A stretch of DNA of 64,000 bases from contig JAFAMD010000025.1 of NCBI GenBank assembly GCA_019233755.1, positions 124,001-188,000 on the forward strand. Reading direction: 5' to 3'. The DNA comes from Acidobacteriaceae bacterium (GTDB lineage: Bacteria > Acidobacteriota > Terriglobia > Bryobacterales > Bryobacteraceae). The position numbers and the translations under genes were made by a program. Positions 18,522 through 26,488 of this stretch are shown here, one piece after another. The notes under the pieces were generated by a model. The model saw only the letters and a program-made list of their open reading frames with translations. It searched no databases and was not told the DNA's origin. The first letter of the stretch is position 1; every line of letters begins with the position of its first letter.

Positions 18522-20718
18522 CCGGTCCTCTTGGCTCTGTGCGATTCTGGCCGTCACACTTGTAGTTCACCTTCGGGCCCAGAACGCTCCTGCCCAGAAC
18601 CCGAGTGCGGACGTGAAAGATCGCGATCTCGCCATTCATAAACTGGCTCCAGCAAAAAACGTCGCGAACTCCGTTCCGCGCGGCTATGCCCTGCTGATCG
18701 GAATAAGCAAATACAAGAATCTCGACCCGGCCGAGAACCTTCGCTTTCCTGAAAGCGATGCGCAGGGCATCTATCAGGTGCTGATCAGCAAAGAGGCCGG
18801 TGCGCTGCCTCCGGAAAACGTCCACGTTCTGACCGGCCCGCAGGCCACCCGCGAAAACATCCGCCACGAACTTGAAGACTGGCTTCCCTCCGTTGCTCAC
18901 GAAGACGATACCGTAATCGTGTTCTTCGCCGGCCATGGCTTCTCAGCCGCAGGTCGCGGATACTTCGCTGCCTGGGACGTCGATCCGGACCACCTTACCG
19001 AGACCGGCTATTCCATGGCCGATTTCGGCCGTACTCTTCAAACCAAGGTAAAGGCCAGAAACAAAGTACTGCTGGTCGACGCCTGCCGTTCCGCCAAAGT
19101 CACGCGCGGCCAATCGGATGCTGCCGATCCTCAGGAAGCAGTCAACGCCGAGATCGGCAAAATGCCGCCATCATTTCTCACCTTCGTCGCGGCGCGCGAA
19201 CAGGACCGCAGCTACGAAGATCCGGCACTCGGCAGCGGAGCCGGCCTGTTTTCGTACTTTGTCATCCAGGGGCTGAAAGGCGAAGCCGACCAGAACCCCT
19301 GCGATGGCGTCGTCACCGCCGACGAGTTGATCGAATACGTCCGTACCCAGGTCCGCCAGTACGCCCGCGAGCGCGGCCGCTCCCAAACCCCCACTGACTA
19401 TGGCGACTTCGATCCGAATATCGTGCTCGCTTTAAGCCATAAATGCGGGGGCACCGTCGCCCATGAAGACGTCCAGTCCGGCAACCTCGTGATTGAAGCG
19501 AACATGGATGATGTTGAGGTGTTTCTTGATAACCAGCGGGTCGGATCAGCGTCCAAGTCTACTCCTTTGCGGCTTCCCGGTATCGCAGCGGGCATCCACA
19601 CGATCACCGGCGCTCACAAAGGCTACGAAACCGACACGAAGGAAGTCCCCGTCGTCCCCGGCCAGGAAAAAACCGTCACCATCCGTATTCAATATCCGCG
19701 GGAATACAAGAAGCAATCGAGAACCTACATGGAGGAGGGCGAAAAGCTGCTCTTCTCCCAACGTTCTTCCTTCAACCCGCTTTCTGTCTATGCGCCCCGG
19801 TCGCAAACGCAGAAGTCTTTTGAAGAGGCTCAATCCCTCTTCCGGAAAGCGGTCGTGGATGACCCGAAAGACGCCCGTGCATTCTACGATCTCGGGCTTA
19901 CTCTTCTCTACCTGAACCGCTGGCCGGAGAGCGTGGCCGCGCTTCGCGGTGCCACCGAGATGGATCCCACCTACGTAGAAGCCAAAATGCAGTACGCTGG
20001 CGAGTTGATCGAGTCAGGCGATCCGGACGAAGCCATCCGCCAGTTGACCGACATTATTGCGCTCGAGCCGAAAAACAATGACGCCTTCGCCTATCTCTCT
20101 CGCGCCTATTACGACAAGTTCGTGTACGACAACTCGGTGGCTGCCGCCGACCAGGCCCTGGCGCTCAACTCCAAAAGCGATCAGGCTTATCTATGGAAGG
20201 GAGCCGCTCTTCGCGAGATGGCCGCCCATGACCGCGATCCGACCCGCAAGCTCGCGCTCTACAAGCAATCCACCGACTGCTTCCTCTCTTTCCTCGCTCT
20301 CACCAACTTTTCCAGTCCCATTTACCAGCAGCTCCCGTTCTATCTTGTGGGCTTTGGCTTGGGACAGCGCACGCATGCCGATCGCGCTGATTCTTATAAA
20401 TTGCAACGGAGCATCGCTTTCGAAGGCTTGTGTGATGCCGAGAACAAGCTCGGTCAATCACAGCGCGCCGAAAAATACTGCCAGGAGGCTATCCGCCTTG
20501 ATGACAAGGATCCCGTCGCGTTCTATCTGCTCGGCCATGTTTACCGCGACCGGTTTGCCGCCGACAAGCAAAAGGACGAGTTACAGCTCGCCCGCCAGAG
20601 CTATCAGCAAGTAGTTATTCTCAACCCTGATCTGGATATCTCTAAGAACGCCCGCAACTACCTCGACCAGATTCAAGCACTACTTGAGATTATGAACGCC
20701 CCCAAACAACCTCACTGA
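18496..20718 (+). CDS. Secreted caspase-like (C14) protein with PEGA domain and TPR repeats
   Basis: A 740-residue protein. The order is signal peptide (about 1-29), caspase/peptidase C14 domain (about 60-310), PEGA domain (about 327-398) and TPR repeats (about 430-735). The catalytic dyad is visible: His147 in VIVFFAGHG and Cys197 in KVLLVDACRSA. The PEGA unit reads GNLVIEANMDDVEVFLD and ends with IHTITGAHKGYETDT. The signal peptide predicts export, unlike the cytoplasmic caspase-like proteins of abortive infection. It overlaps the upstream DUF4384 gene by 26 bp and the convergent kinase gene by 7 bp. Caspase-PEGA-TPR architectures are known in multicellular and soil bacteria but substrates are not known. 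Call is firm for domains, open for function. Confidence 0.88.
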   Translation: MRFGLRTTDRSSWLCAILAVTLVVHLRAQNAPAQNPSADVKDRDLAIHKLAPAKNVANSVPRGYALLIGISKYKNLDPAENLRFPESDAQGIYQVLISKEAGALPPENVHVLTGPQATRENIRHELEDWLPSVAHEDDTVIVFFAGHGFSAAGRGYFAAWDVDPDHLTETGYSMADFGRTLQTKVKARNKVLLVDACRSAKVTRGQSDAADPQEAVNAEIGKMPPSFLTFVAAREQDRSYEDPALGSGAGLFSYFVIQGLKGEADQNPCDGVVTADELIEYVRTQVRQYARERGRSQTPTDYGDFDPNIVLALSHKCGGTVAHEDVQSGNLVIEANMDDVEVFLDNQRVGSASKSTPLRLPGIAAGIHTITGAHKGYETDTKEVPVVPGQEKTVTIRIQYPREYKKQSRTYMEEGEKLLFSQRSSFNPLSVYAPRSQTQKSFEEAQSLFRKAVVDDPKDARAFYDLGLTLLYLNRWPESVAALRGATEMDPTYVEAKMQYAGELIESGDPDEAIRQLTDIIALEPKNNDAFAYLSRAYYDKFVYDNSVAAADQALALNSKSDQAYLWKGAALREMAAHDRDPTRKLALYKQSTDCFLSFLALTNFSSPIYQQLPFYLVGFGLGQRTHADRADSYKLQRSIAFEGLCDAENKLGQSQRAEKYCQEAIRLDDKDPVAFYLLGHVYRDRFAADKQKDELQLARQSYQQVVILNPDLDISKNARNYLDQIQALLEIMNAPKQPH

Positions 20719-22526
20719 ACGTCTCGCGCGCACCGGAATCCGACGTCTTTCTGGCGTACCCGGGCCGGCAGCGGCGTCTCATCCCAAAGCGTCTCCGCCA
20801 GCACTTCCGGGCTCGATGGATAGTACGCGCTGCCTCCGCGAATCTGATAGTACGGCTCCGCCCGCGACAGCGGCGGGCTCAGATTGCTGAAAAGGCTCTT
20901 GTACCGCGCGAATTCTTTCTCTTCGGGAGGCGTGCCCGCAGTACTCACCCATTCCCAAACATTTCCAAGCATGTTGAGAGCACGGTATGGACTCGCTCCG
21001 GATTGAAAGGAATCCACCGGCATAATTACCTCCCGCGGCGTTTGAGGTCCGGAGACATTGGCAATTCCCGGCCTAAATTCATTGCCCCACGGATACCTGA
21101 GCCCGTTGCTGCCGCGCGCCGCCTTCTCCCACTCATCTCCCGTGGGGAGCCGGTCGCCTGCCCAGTTTGCGAACGCCGCCGCATCATCAAACGATACATT
21201 CACAATCGGCAGATTGGGCCCTGGCACCGGCTGCTTTGGAATCGGCCGACCCGTCTCCTTGCAAAAACGAAAATAGCGTTCCTGTGACACCTCAGTCTTG
21301 TCGATGTAGAACGGCTTCAAATTGACCGTCCGCGGCGCGGAACTGCCCCCCAGAATGGCCGGTCCGCCGTCCACCAGCACCATGCCGCCGGAAGGCGTTT
21401 CCACCGTTCGAGCAAATGGCTTTGGTGCCGCTGCGGCAGCTTTCTCCACAGGCGGCACGCTTGAAGGAATGGAGGCGGACTTCTGCGCACGGAAGTAAAG
21501 GCCGAGCGCAATCGCTCCGGCGATCAGCACCACACCAATCGCTACCCAGATCCCAAACTTCGTTCCTGCCGGTTGAACCGCGGGTTCATTCGGCGGCCGA
21601 GCGGTGCTCTGAGCCGGCACTTCCCCCTTTGCCAGGGTAATGTCCAGAATCTCTGTGGAAGGGCGCGAGGTGGATTGCCCTTTGGTGGACTGCTGCCCTG
21701 CCAGATAATCACGAAAAGTCTCGCAAACGGGTTCGAGCGATTGCGGGCGGTTCTCCGGCGCCTTCTCTAGACAATTCGCAATCACCCGTACAATCGGCTC
21801 GGGAACCTGGCGCTCGCGAAGCAGATCGAAATTCGGCGTTGCATGCAGGATCAGCGCCGTGATTTCTTCTATCGTCGCCCCCCGGTACGGAAGCGCCGAA
21901 GTGAAGATTTCGAATAGCAGCACGCCGAACGAGTAGATATCGGTACGCTGGTCCACCGGCTTGCCGAGAATCTGCTCCGGCGCCATGTAGTTCGGGGTGC
22001 CGATGACATCACCGGCCCGCGTCAGGCCGAAATTACCGCCCCGGGCGATGCCGAAATCGAAGATCTTTGCGTGCCCGTTACCCGAAACGTGAATATTGGC
22101 CGGCTTAATATCCCGGTGGAGAATGCCCAGCCCGTGCAGATACAACAGCGCTTCGCTGATCTGCGACGCAACCCGGATAGCCGCCAACGGCGTGGCAAAT
22201 CCGCCCGAGTCCATCATCTCCCGCAAGGATTGACCTTGCAGGTGCTCCATCACTATAAAAGGCTCGCCCTCATCCGTTTCGTCCGTGACGTGCGTCGTGA
22301 TCACGTTCGGATGCGAGCACCGGCATGCCAGCCGGCCTTCCTGTAGGAATCTCTCCCGCAGCTCCGGAATGTTCGATTCCTCCGGTCGCATCAGCTTCAC
22401 CACCACGTGTCTTTCCGCGCGAGCGTCGTACGCGAGGTAGACCTGAGACATGTTGCCACCGATGTGCTGCTTGCATTCGTACTTATGAACGAAGAACGGC
22501 AGAACTCGTGCGGTACTCGTTGCCAT
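20712..22526 (-). CDS. Membrane Ser/Thr kinase fused to FGE-sulfatase domain
   Basis: A 604-residue protein. It has an N-terminal Hanks kinase domain (about 15-275) with the catalytic Lys44, HRDIKPAN with Asp139, and DFG 157-159. A basic/Pro linker, a single membrane helix (about 324-346) and a C-terminal formylglycine-generating-enzyme-like domain (about 375-604) follow. The FGE part shows GGMVLVDGG, LPTGDEWEKAARG and NMLGNVWEWV, then GFRCARD at the end. The glycine loop is HIGGNMSQV, atypical for GxGxxG. The topology suggests a cytoplasmic kinase with a periplasmic FGE-like sensor or catalytic domain. Kinases of this layout occur in T6SS threonine-phosphorylation modules and beside caspase-like proteins. 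It converges on the caspase gene (7-bp overlap). Confidence 0.87.
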   Translation of the reverse strand: MATSTARVLPFFVHKYECKQHIGGNMSQVYLAYDARAERHVVVKLMRPEESNIPELRERFLQEGRLACRCSHPNVITTHVTDETDEGEPFIVMEHLQGQSLREMMDSGGFATPLAAIRVASQISEALLYLHGLGILHRDIKPANIHVSGNGHAKIFDFGIARGGNFGLTRAGDVIGTPNYMAPEQILGKPVDQRTDIYSFGVLLFEIFTSALPYRGATIEEITALILHATPNFDLLRERQVPEPIVRVIANCLEKAPENRPQSLEPVCETFRDYLAGQQSTKGQSTSRPSTEILDITLAKGEVPAQSTARPPNEPAVQPAGTKFGIWVAIGVVLIAGAIALGLYFRAQKSASIPSSVPPVEKAAAAAPKPFARTVETPSGGMVLVDGGPAILGGSSAPRTVNLKPFYIDKTEVSQERYFRFCKETGRPIPKQPVPGPNLPIVNVSFDDAAAFANWAGDRLPTGDEWEKAARGSNGLRYPWGNEFRPGIANVSGPQTPREVIMPVDSFQSGASPYRALNMLGNVWEWVSTAGTPPEEKEFARYKSLFSNLSPPLSRAEPYYQIRGGSAYYPSSPEVLAETLWDETPLPARVRQKDVGFRCARDVQ

Positions 22527-22667
22527 GAAGTTCTAGATTATTGCACTCCGGCATCCAGACAGTCACAGCCCGGCTATGGGTAAGGTACATCACAAATAAT
22601 GGGCGCATACCACTGCTTTCCACGTCCTAGTTGACCGGCACTAGGGCGGCGCAACACAATTGGGGAA

Positions 22668-23810
22668 ATGGAGCTGGCGCGTCGGCACTTTCTGGTAAAC
22701 GTGCTCGCGGCCCCGGCACTTTCCGCCGTCGGTAAACGTCGCGTGCAAACTGTCGCTTTCAACTACGCTGGCAAGTCTTCACCGGAAGACTTGCATTTCT
22801 TCAGCCGCTTCGACGTCCTCGTAACAGGCGGCATTTTGTCGGGCGATCAGAGGCAGCTCCTGCGCTCGTCCTCAACCCGGTTGGTCTTGTATCAGTGGTC
22901 TTCTGCCTACTACCCGGGGGATGTTGTATCCGCCGAGTCATCGTGGCAGGAGAAGGTGGCCGCTCAAAGTCATGCCTGGCTTCTCGCGTCCGGTCCGGTC
23001 GGCGGGGGAGCCGCCGCGTCCGGTAAGCAGGCGCTGTGGTACGACTTCGGCAACTCCGATCTGACTTCCGCGCGTGCCGAGCACATATGTCAGGTAGTAA
23101 AGGATAACGGCTATCAGGGCGTTTTTCTCGACACGCTCGGCTTCAATGCGTTGCCGGCGGAATTGAAACAGGGATTTCAGAAGCGGCACCCCGGCGTAAA
23201 CTACGACAATTGTCAGGGCGACTTTCTTGCGAAGCTGCGCCATGAACTTGGGCCTGACCGGATCATCTTTACCAACCAGGGGTACCGGGAGCCCGATGTC
23301 TTTCTACCGCATGCCGATTTCGATCTGGTGGAGAATTCTTCGACCTTCGTAAACGACAAGGGTACAACCATGTTTCGCCCATGGTTCCAGAAGGGAGCGG
23401 AGTGGGAATCAATTCGCGTCCCGATGACGAATCTGGTGGCTCCTGCGCAGAAGCGCTTTCCGGACACACAATTTGTGCAGCTCAATTATGCTGACGGAGA
23501 TCCGCTGACGTGCCAGCGTGCCGTCCGCTACGCATTCGCCTGTGCCCGGCTCTGGAATCAGGCTGCTTTCGTTGCAACTCCGAGCATTCAGAAACCGATC
23601 CGCGACAACATATATTTCACCCGTCTGGGCGAACCCTCCACGCCCTCTTACGAAGAAGATGTTGATGCAGGCGCTGCCTGGCGTCGGTTCCAAAATGGCG
23701 CCGTTGCGGTTAATACTTCGACGAAGCCGTATCACGTCCGGGCGCTCAGAGTCGATCTGACAAATCCACCCAAGGGCTACGTCTTTTTAGGCAAACGGTC
23801 ACCCGACTAA
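22668..23810 (+). CDS. Exported glycoside-hydrolase-like protein (PelA-hydrolase/GH114-like)
   Basis: A 380-residue protein. It begins with a twin-arginine-like signal (ARRHFLVN, then a hydrophobic stretch to about 22), predicting export by Tat. The body resembles the GH114/GH166 TIM-barrel hydrolases, such as the N-terminal domain of PelA. An Asp155 lies in GVFLDTLG and a Glu222 in DLVENSS, the spacing and context of the acid pair in that family. The exact family cannot be fixed by eye; GHL15-type and GH114 are alternatives. It is transcribed towards two CE18-like deacetylases and lies beside PelF/PelG-like genes, so it plausibly trims the same exopolysaccharide in the periplasm. Confidence 0.65.
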   Translation: MELARRHFLVNVLAAPALSAVGKRRVQTVAFNYAGKSSPEDLHFFSRFDVLVTGGILSGDQRQLLRSSSTRLVLYQWSSAYYPGDVVSAESSWQEKVAAQSHAWLLASGPVGGGAAASGKQALWYDFGNSDLTSARAEHICQVVKDNGYQGVFLDTLGFNALPAELKQGFQKRHPGVNYDNCQGDFLAKLRHELGPDRIIFTNQGYREPDVFLPHADFDLVENSSTFVNDKGTTMFRPWFQKGAEWESIRVPMTNLVAPAQKRFPDTQFVQLNYADGDPLTCQRAVRYAFACARLWNQAAFVATPSIQKPIRDNIYFTRLGEPSTPSYEEDVDAGAAWRRFQNGAVAVNTSTKPYHVRALRVDLTNPPKGYVFLGKRSPD

Positions 23811-23830
23811 CCTGATCCCAATAAAACAAT

Positions 23831-23890
23831 GCGGCGGCAACCGGGTCACGGTAGCTCAATGCGAGCTCAACCATTTCCCGGCCGCCGCCG
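23831..23890. repeat. Branched inverted repeat, copy 1, after deacetylase gene 1
   Basis: GCGGCGGC-type left arm and GCCGCCGC-type right arm enclose CCGGG/CCCGG and an inner AGCTC/GAGCT pair, together a long branched hairpin. It lies between the convergent ends of the hydrolase gene and deacetylase gene 1, so it may serve as a bidirectional terminator. A second copy with a related loop lies at 26385-26446. The shared inner loop sequence is GGTAG-C/T-TC...GAGCTCAACC. Confidence 0.7.
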
Positions 23891-23923
23891 CTCCTCGGAG
23901 GTACTGTCTCGGCCCTGACTAGT

Positions 23924-26179
23924 TTATTGAGGCGACGTGACCGTAACTGACGGCGTCGTCGTTAGGTTCAGATGCGATATCTTTTGCCCGCCGTATGTTT
24001 CGCACGTTGCGCCGGTTTTGGGACAATTAACCCCCGTCATGGTGATGGTGGCTGGATTCTGAACGGTAATCGTGATGCTTCCCGTCCCGGTTGTGCTGGT
24101 CTTCGGCGTCCATTGAGCTACCACGCCGGATGCGTTCGCCGCTGCCCTGGTCTGTAGCAATGCTCCGATGTTCGCTTCGGTCAAGCTGGTTATCGGCAGA
24201 TTGCTGATCGCCTCGAATTGGCTGATCGTCGATTGGATCGTATCGATCACCAGATTGGTAGTCCCGTTGTAGATGAAGAGATTACTCTGATGGAACATGC
24301 TGGGAAATGCATAGTACCGTAGCATGTTCAGCAACAGGTTCATACTCTCGTTGGCGACGATTTGAGAGTAGGTCTGGTTGGTCGAGAAGAATGGCGGTCC
24401 CCCCGGGCCGCCAACGCGCGAGATTCCGTTTGGTCCGTAGAAATAGTTATACTCGTCGGGTTCTGACCCCGCCGCACCTGTCGCGCTCGTGTCGGTGTTA
24501 TAGAAGATGTTCGTCGCATAGCGCGGAATCTCATAAACCGCCGGATTGATCGCGTTCGGAATACCGGTATTTGCGCTCGGCGGCTTTTGTCCGGGCTGTG
24601 AAGCGTCGGTGACTACGTACTTGAGGCCGTTGGCTACTGCCGCTGCAATGAAGTTTGGATTCCCGAGACCAGAGATATTCGGTGTCACCATGCTGGCGGC
24701 GTCAAAAGGATTGAGACCGACATCGTTATTGGCCGTGTTTACATTTTGCGTGATTTCGGTAGTTGCTTGCGCCTGGGTTGCCTCATTGCAAACGCCGCTA
24801 TTCGGTACCGGGTCGTAGCAGTCTAAATTTTCGTGGTTGTAGGTGTGACTCACCCAGAAGAAGCTGCTTGAGATGTTCGACGCCGTGTCCACCAGCGTAT
24901 CGTTCGGCGGCTCGTAACCGCCGGTGCTCACCGTGCCGATGCCGTTGAACGCCAGCGTGAGTTGGAAGTTGGCAGTCTGCGCTGCGTTGTTCAAATTCGT
25001 CTCCCAGTTGGCGGTTGTCTGCAGGTCGGAGCCGCTTATCCGAACAACTGGACACTGCCCCGCGTTGTCGAACGTGGGGTCTAATTGAAAGCCGGAAGGC
25101 ACGCAGGATTGTGGAATGGCTGCATCGAAGAGATCGTCATCGATGAAGAGATCGTCCACTTCGGGGGACAGATAGATCTTTCTTCCGCCCACAAACATCC
25201 CTTTCGTTACCCAGTTAAACAATCCGTAGTTGAGCGCCAGCGAATGCAGCAAAAACGGGTTGTTGTCCATGGTCAAAGCGAGGTACTGTTGTCCGGTAGC
25301 CGCAGTATGAATAGCGCCTACCGTGTACGTCGTCCCGTTGTAGGTGGCGGATAACACCGGCACCGTAGTCTCGCCGGTCGCGGCTTCCGTCGTCGCGAAA
25401 TACATGTATGCGTTTTCTACCGGAATGCTGGCGGTGGGCTGCAAATACGAGAATGTGGTCTTTGCCAGCGCTTGCCCGGACGTCAGGGTGACGTTTACTG
25501 GAGAGGTAGTGGTCGTGCTCACCGCAGCCCCCGCAAAGGTAAGCCCGTAGCGAGGTTGGGGAAACGTGTAATAAGCGAGCGTTCGCACGCCGAACGCTGC
25601 AGTGAAACTGTCCATCGCCGCCCAGTCCGCCGTGCTGAACGTGCTCTGGCAGGTACCGGACGAGTTGCAATAGGCGAGATTTCCGATTGTCAACACAATT
25701 CCGTAGTAATTTGCGTTCGTCGGGCTGGTGTTAAAAGTGGGAAGCGGACACGGTGTCGACGATAACCGGCATACCGATTTATAGGAATCATAGGGAATGC
25801 CTATCTGGTCGAGGAACGCTGTTATGGCCGCGTAGGTCGGCTCAGTTCCATCTACTGCGATGACCAGCAGTTTCATCGTCTGCGGATCACTCAAGTGCTC
25901 TCGTGCATGTCTCCATCCCTCTTTGCGCGGAGCGAAAAATCTTGGCAACGGCTCGCTCCGCATATGCTCTCGATGAGGGTCGGGATCCTGATCGTCTCCC
26001 TGACCATCCGGATCGTGTCCTCTGTCGTGTCCGTGTCCTCTGTCGTCCCAATACCCTCCAGGATTTGCTGGCGCCCGCGCCGATGCTGGCCGTGCTTGGC
26101 AGAAAAACAATGCAGTTGCCAGTCCCACAGAAGCATAGAGATATTTCCATGGTCTGGTTAGCAGAAACAATCGAATCAT
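23924..26179 (-). CDS. Exported CE18-like polysaccharide deacetylase, paralogue 1
   Basis: A 751-residue exported protein. Residues 1-36 form a signal peptide. Residues 43-76 are a striking His/Asp/Gly-rich segment (phrases such as DDRGHGHDRGHD). The globular part starts near 95. The deacetylase-type metal motifs appear as VDDLFIDDDL (Asp342, Asp343) and SHTYNHENLDC (His445, His449). This matches the pattern of CE18 enzymes such as PelA's C-terminal domain and Agd3: Asp-Asp, then H-x3-H. A strong AAGGAGGT ribosome site precedes the ATG. It is the last minus-strand gene of the polysaccharide locus and a tandem duplicate of the next gene. Substrate, probably GalNAc- or GlcNAc-rich glycan, is inferred from context. 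Confidence 0.72.
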   Translation of the reverse strand: MIRLFLLTRPWKYLYASVGLATALFFCQARPASARAPANPGGYWDDRGHGHDRGHDPDGQGDDQDPDPHREHMRSEPLPRFFAPRKEGWRHAREHLSDPQTMKLLVIAVDGTEPTYAAITAFLDQIGIPYDSYKSVCRLSSTPCPLPTFNTSPTNANYYGIVLTIGNLAYCNSSGTCQSTFSTADWAAMDSFTAAFGVRTLAYYTFPQPRYGLTFAGAAVSTTTTSPVNVTLTSGQALAKTTFSYLQPTASIPVENAYMYFATTEAATGETTVPVLSATYNGTTYTVGAIHTAATGQQYLALTMDNNPFLLHSLALNYGLFNWVTKGMFVGGRKIYLSPEVDDLFIDDDLFDAAIPQSCVPSGFQLDPTFDNAGQCPVVRISGSDLQTTANWETNLNNAAQTANFQLTLAFNGIGTVSTGGYEPPNDTLVDTASNISSSFFWVSHTYNHENLDCYDPVPNSGVCNEATQAQATTEITQNVNTANNDVGLNPFDAASMVTPNISGLGNPNFIAAAVANGLKYVVTDASQPGQKPPSANTGIPNAINPAVYEIPRYATNIFYNTDTSATGAAGSEPDEYNYFYGPNGISRVGGPGGPPFFSTNQTYSQIVANESMNLLLNMLRYYAFPSMFHQSNLFIYNGTTNLVIDTIQSTISQFEAISNLPITSLTEANIGALLQTRAAANASGVVAQWTPKTSTTGTGSITITVQNPATITMTGVNCPKTGATCETYGGQKISHLNLTTTPSVTVTSPQ

Positions 26180-26488
26180 TCAGTACCTCCTTTTTTCTGA
26201 CCGTCTAAATGGCGCAGGATTATCGGGCCGAAATACGACTTCCTGAAACCCAGCGAATAACTATAAGTCCCCCAACCGAGCTGCCGATTCGCATACACAG
26301 CGCAACCGGAACATCCCACTGACATCTTTCAATTAATCGCTCCCTGGAGTTACCATTACTCTTCAGAACAACGTCAATAGAAGTACGGCGGCGGCCTGCT
26401 GGCGGTAGTTCGCTATGAGCTCAACCGCTCATTTGGCCGCCGCCGTTTATTAGCTGTCAGAACTACGATCTCTAAGTCCTCTGACAAC
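26180..26488. other. 309-bp intergenic between the two deacetylase genes
   Basis: It holds the ribosome site of deacetylase gene 1 (AAGGAGGT) and a segment matching the region upstream of the second copy. Both contain a GGCGCAGGAT element and, in diverged form, a CTTCCTGAAACCCAGCGAA-like stretch, which is evidence that the duplication included promoter DNA. The branched hairpin of the 26385-26446 entry also lies here. No further gene was found. Confidence 0.7.
26385..26446. repeat. Branched inverted repeat, copy 2, after deacetylase gene 2
   Basis: ACGGCGGCGGCC (26385-26396) and GGCCGCCGCCGT (26435-26446) are perfect 12-nt inverted arms around a 38-nt loop. Inside, GCGGT pairs with ACCGC. 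The loop contains GGCGGTAG on the plus strand, and the inner sequence matches the loop of copy 1 at 23831-23890. The position, just past deacetylase gene 2, suggests a terminator or mRNA-stabilising structure duplicated with the gene. Confidence 0.75.

Noticed and set aside
26401-26408. GGCGGTAG on the plus strand, resembling an ops element
   Set aside because: It lies antisense to the polysaccharide genes and inside a structured repeat; no plus-strand transcript is expected there. The leader copy at 38172 is the more sensible candidate.
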